In this document: in pieces, positions 5,467 through 6,993 of the stretch
Layout of the letters: the number at the start of each line of letters is the position of its first letter
Position numbering within the stretch: position 1 is the stretch's first letter
NCBI GenBank assembly: GCA_025964295.1
Contig: JAOPZD010000048.1
Coordinates: 1 to 6,993 of the forward strand
From: Conexibacter sp.
GTDB taxonomy: Bacteria; Actinomycetota; Thermoleophilia; Solirubrobacterales; Solirubrobacteraceae
Length of the DNA stretch: 6,993 nt
Reading direction: 5' to 3'
Notes under the pieces: model-generated
Databases searched by the model: none
Seen by the model: only the letters and a program-made list of their open reading frames with translations
What the model was told of the DNA's origin: nothing
Position numbers and translations under genes: made by a program

Positions 5467-5949
5467 GTGAGCGAGCAGGCCCAGCGACACGACATCGAGA
5501 CGACCCAGGACGTCGAGCGGCTCGTCCGCGCCTTCTACGGCAAGGCCATGACCGACCCGATGATCGGCTTCCTGTTCACCGACGTCGCCCAGCTCGACCT
5601 CGAGGAGCACCTGCCGGTCATCACGTCGTTCTGGACGACGATGCTGCTCGGCACGCGCGACTACGGCGGCGGCGCGTTCGCGCCGCACGTCAGCCTGCAC
5701 CGCAAGGCCGGCGGCCTGCGGGCGCCACACTTCGAGCGCTGGCTGTGGCTGTGGCGCGGGACCGTGGACGAGCTCTTCGCCGGCCCCCGCGCGGACGAGG
5801 CCAAGGCCCACGCCAACCGCGTGGGCGCGGCGTTCCACCGCCGACTGCAGACGCTGCCGGCCGATGACGACGGCTCGGGCGCCTCGGCCGACGACGGGAC
5901 GTTCGTCGCCGGCGGCCTGTCGATCACCCAGCACGGCGCGGGCGAGTAG
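5467..5949 (+). CDS. Group III truncated hemoglobin (globin)
   Basis: The protein has 160 residues. It aligns by eye with group III (P-class) truncated globins such as Campylobacter jejuni Ctb. Key residues are Tyr24 (B10, in AFYGKAM), His48 (E7, in EEHLPVITSFW), the MLLGTRDYGGG segment (59-69), proximal His74 (F8, in FAPHVSLH) and a Trp92-rich G helix (FERWLWLW). All heme-pocket positions expected in group III are present, so it should bind heme. Related proteins have been linked to oxygen or nitric-oxide chemistry, but the role here is unknown. The family is usually ~125-135 residues. Residues ~131-160 form an extra acidic, Gly/Ser-rich tail (ADDDGSGASADDG) that is probably disordered. The only plausible start is the GTG 7 nt after TAGAGT. 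It is divergent from arsR2, shares its operator region, and is followed after 3 bases by the next gene. Confidence 0.88.
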   Translation: MSEQAQRHDIETTQDVERLVRAFYGKAMTDPMIGFLFTDVAQLDLEEHLPVITSFWTTMLLGTRDYGGGAFAPHVSLHRKAGGLRAPHFERWLWLWRGTVDELFAGPRADEAKAHANRVGAAFHRRLQTLPADDDGSGASADDGTFVAGGLSITQHGAGE

Positions 5950-5952
5950 GCG

Positions 5953-6387
5953 GTGCCGGACCCCGCCGCGGTGCGGCGGCGCGAGCACGCGCCGCACAAC
6001 GCGATGGACGACGCCGGCGAGGTCGAGCGCTTCCGCGACCGCTGCAGCGCGTTCATGGGGGCCTTGCTCGACGAGCTGGCCACGACGCCCGGCCGCGCCC
6101 GCACGTTCCCGGAGATCGAGGACGCGCTGGGCTGGCCCCGGCGCCGGATCGCCTCCGTGCTCGGCGGCGTCTCGCACCTGCGCAACACGGAGTTCGGCGG
6201 CCGCCGGCCCTACCGCTTCCACGGCGACCGCGACTCGGCGTCGGGACGCTGGGAGCTGTGGATGGACGCCACGCAGGCCGCGGCGATCGCGGCAGGCTGG
6301 AGCGACGGGCCTCGCCCTACGCCGACGGCTGCGTCGCCGCCCACTCCTGCAGGCGGCCCGTCAGCTCCGGCGCGGCCGCGCCGCTGA
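5953..6387 (+). CDS. Small winged-helix-like protein, possibly DUF6416
   Basis: This 144-residue protein starts at a GTG 3 bases after the globin stop and is therefore probably translated with it. Residues ~25-90 look like a helix-turn-helix or winged-helix module: RFRDRCSAFMGALLDELATT (26-45), GRARTFPEIEDALGWPRRRI (47-66), ASVLGGVSHLRN (67-78), then a basic strand GGRRPYRFH. The pattern of FPEIEDALGWP..IASVLGG resembles the actinobacterial DUF6416 family, recalled from memory and not searched. It may bind DNA or another protein, and no ligand site is visible. An internal ATG at 6004 (Met18) is an alternative start. Residues ~122-144 form a Pro/Ala-rich tail read across the convergent DUF4242 gene, a 71-base overlap of 3' ends that probably arose by loss of an earlier stop. 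Confidence 0.66.
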   Translation: MPDPAAVRRREHAPHNAMDDAGEVERFRDRCSAFMGALLDELATTPGRARTFPEIEDALGWPRRRIASVLGGVSHLRNTEFGGRRPYRFHGDRDSASGRWELWMDATQAAAIAAGWSDGPRPTPTAASPPTPAGGPSAPARPRR

Positions 6388-6613
6388 CCTCGACGACCGC
6401 GTCCGCCGGCACGTTGGCCCGCTGGGCGGCCGCGATGATCGCGTCCGGCGACGGCGCCTCGTAGAGGCAGTAGGTCCGGCGACGATCGGCGCTGAGGAAC
6501 GAGAACAGCCAGCGGACGCCCTCGTCGGCGTTGATGTCGTCGATCACCTTGACGTCCTCGCCGGAGAGGTCGAGCTCGACGGCGAAGTTGCGCTCGATGA
6601 CGTAGAGGGGCAT
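6317..6613 (-). CDS. DUF4242 family small protein (stand-alone copy)
   Basis: The protein has 98 residues. It begins MPLYVIERNF and carries the DUF4242 pattern: EGVRWLFSFLSADRRRTYCLYEAPSPDAI across 31-59, then AAAQRANVPADAVVEV (61-76). DUF4242 proteins are small ferredoxin-like alpha/beta domains; from memory, the Streptomyces coelicolor member SCO4226 was reported to bind nickel. This copy has no His and only one Cys (Cys49), so nickel binding should not be assumed. The C-terminal ~20 residues look like a short linker and tail. It lies 23 bases after the DUF4242-LuxR fusion on the same strand. A TACGAT hexamer (6622-6627) 8 nt before the ATG suggests it may also have its own leaderless start. 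Its 3' end overlaps the convergent winged-helix-like gene. Confidence 0.78.
   Translation of the reverse strand: MPLYVIERNFAVELDLSGEDVKVIDDINADEGVRWLFSFLSADRRRTYCLYEAPSPDAIIAAAQRANVPADAVVEVSGAAAPELTGRLQEWAATQPSA
6423..6538. repeat. Duplicated 116-bp block, copy 1 (in the stand-alone DUF4242 gene)
   Basis: This block matches 6878-6993 in the same orientation at 112 of 116 positions with no gaps. It encodes residues 26-63 of the DUF4242 protein. The match stops abruptly at 6422/6877. The other end is cut by the window edge, so the full repeat is longer or equal. Confidence 0.9.
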
Positions 6614-6621
6614 GGCTGACG

Positions 6622-6627
6622 ATCGTA
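6622..6627 (-). promoter_or_regulatory. Possible -10 hexamer for the stand-alone DUF4242 gene
   Basis: TACGAT on the minus strand fits TAnnnT and lies 8 nt before the ATG, the same spacing seen at four other starts here. No good -35 is visible 16-19 bases upstream, and there is no Shine-Dalgarno sequence. Read-through from the fusion gene is the alternative. Confidence 0.28.
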
Positions 6628-6636
6628 CAGACGGCG

Positions 6637-6993
6637 CTAGCTCTCGGCGAGGCCTTGGCGGTGCGCGTAGGAGGCGGCCTGGGTGCGGTTGGCGCAGCCC
6701 GTCTTGCGCAGGATGCTGCGCATGTGGTTGGCCACGGTGTGCTCGCTGATCAGCAGCACGGCGCCGATCTCGCGGTTGCTCAGGCCGCGGGCGACCAGGG
6801 CGAGGAGCTCGGCCTCGCGCGCCGAGAGCCCGTCGGGGAGCACGGCGGGCGCAGGCGGCGGCGCGGAGGCGGGCGCGTGGGCGGCCGCGTTGATCGCGTC
6901 CGGCGACGGCGCCTCGTTGAGGCAGTAGGTCCGGAGACGATCGGCGCTGAGGAACGAGTACAGCCAGCGGACGCCCTCGTCGGCGTTGATGTC
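6637..6993 (-). CDS. DUF4242-like / LuxR-type HTH fusion regulator (5' end outside the window)
   Basis: The last 118 residues of a longer protein are visible, open in one frame from the window edge to the TAG at 6637. Visible residues 1-38 (DINADEGVRWLYSFLSADRL onward) are a DUF4242 segment nearly identical to residues 26-63 of the neighbouring stand-alone protein. An Ala/Pro linker (HAPASAPPPAPAV, 39-51) follows, then a LuxR-type helix-turn-helix: LSAREAELLALVARGLSNRE (56-75) and IGAVLLISEHTVANHMRSIL (76-95). The DUF4242 part stops before its last strand (ADAVVEV in the paralogue). A start at the GTG inside the linker (6843) would give a bare LuxR domain, but the in-frame homology upstream argues for the fusion. 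A one-domain sensor-regulator is the simplest reading. Ligand and target are unknown. It is probably co-transcribed with the stand-alone copy. Confidence 0.74.
   Translation of the reverse strand, partial: DINADEGVRWLYSFLSADRLRTYCLNEAPSPDAINAAAHAPASAPPPAPAVLPDGLSAREAELLALVARGLSNREIGAVLLISEHTVANHMRSILRKTGCANRTQAASYAHRQGLAES
6878..6993. repeat. Duplicated 116-bp block, copy 2 (in the DUF4242-LuxR fusion gene)
   Basis: This is the partner of 6423-6538, with 4 mismatches in 116 bases and running to the window edge. All four mismatches change an amino acid (Phe37Tyr, Arg45Leu, Tyr51Asn, Ile60Asn in stand-alone numbering), and all four are transversions. Confidence 0.9.

Noticed and set aside
6317..6613. 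Naming the DUF4242 protein a nickel-binding protein
   Set aside because: The family association comes from one characterised member. This copy has no His and one Cys, so the metal role is not supported by its sequence.

Overview
The window comes from a chromosome of very high G+C with strong G/C bias at third codon positions, frequent GTG starts, and start codons 7-8 nt behind TAnnnT -10 hexamers. The gene families present (ArsR paired with SRPBCC or VOC proteins, a group III truncated globin, DUF4242, a bacterial transglutaminase-like protein) suit an actinobacterium. A soil Thermoleophilia/Solirubrobacterales-type organism is my best guess, but it is inferred from composition and gene content because no marker gene is present. 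Coding density is high. There is no rRNA, tRNA, CRISPR array, insertion sequence or phage gene, and no gene-free stretch over 300 bases.

Layout, left to right. (1) 84-932 (-): a complete alpha/beta hydrolase. Just beyond its stop, the first ~80 bases of the window carry the middle of a second, diverged copy that appears to lack its N-terminal half. (2) 1025-1900 (+): a transglutaminase-like protein, divergent from the hydrolase, with the catalytic Cys and Asp but Ala where His is expected. (3) 1914-3710 (+): a large polytopic membrane protein with a C-terminal extracytoplasmic domain, resembling GT-C glycosyltransferases. Its true start is unresolved. (4) 3755-5401: two ArsR-type two-gene operons facing each other, ArsR1-SRPBCC (+) and ArsR2-VOC (-). 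In each, the regulator overlaps its partner by ATGA, and the two operons end 11 bases apart. Each has a palindrome embedded in its promoter. (5) 5467-6387 (+): a group III truncated globin followed after 3 bases by a small winged-helix-like protein (possibly DUF6416). The globin promoter shares the ArsR2 palindrome. (6) 6317-6993 (-): a stand-alone DUF4242 protein preceded by a gene in which a DUF4242-like segment is fused in frame, through an Ala/Pro linker, to a LuxR-type helix-turn-helix. The two DUF4242 segments are 112/116 identical in DNA.

The most interesting parts are the DUF4242 pair, in which a fresh duplication has joined a small ligand-type domain to a DNA-binding domain beside its free paralogue, and the ArsR2/globin divergent promoter. 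There an 18-bp perfect palindrome fills exactly the spacer between TTGACA and TATCGT and also covers the best -35 match of the globin promoter. This predicts an autoregulated ArsR that also controls a heme protein. Both readings are inferences from sequence alone.
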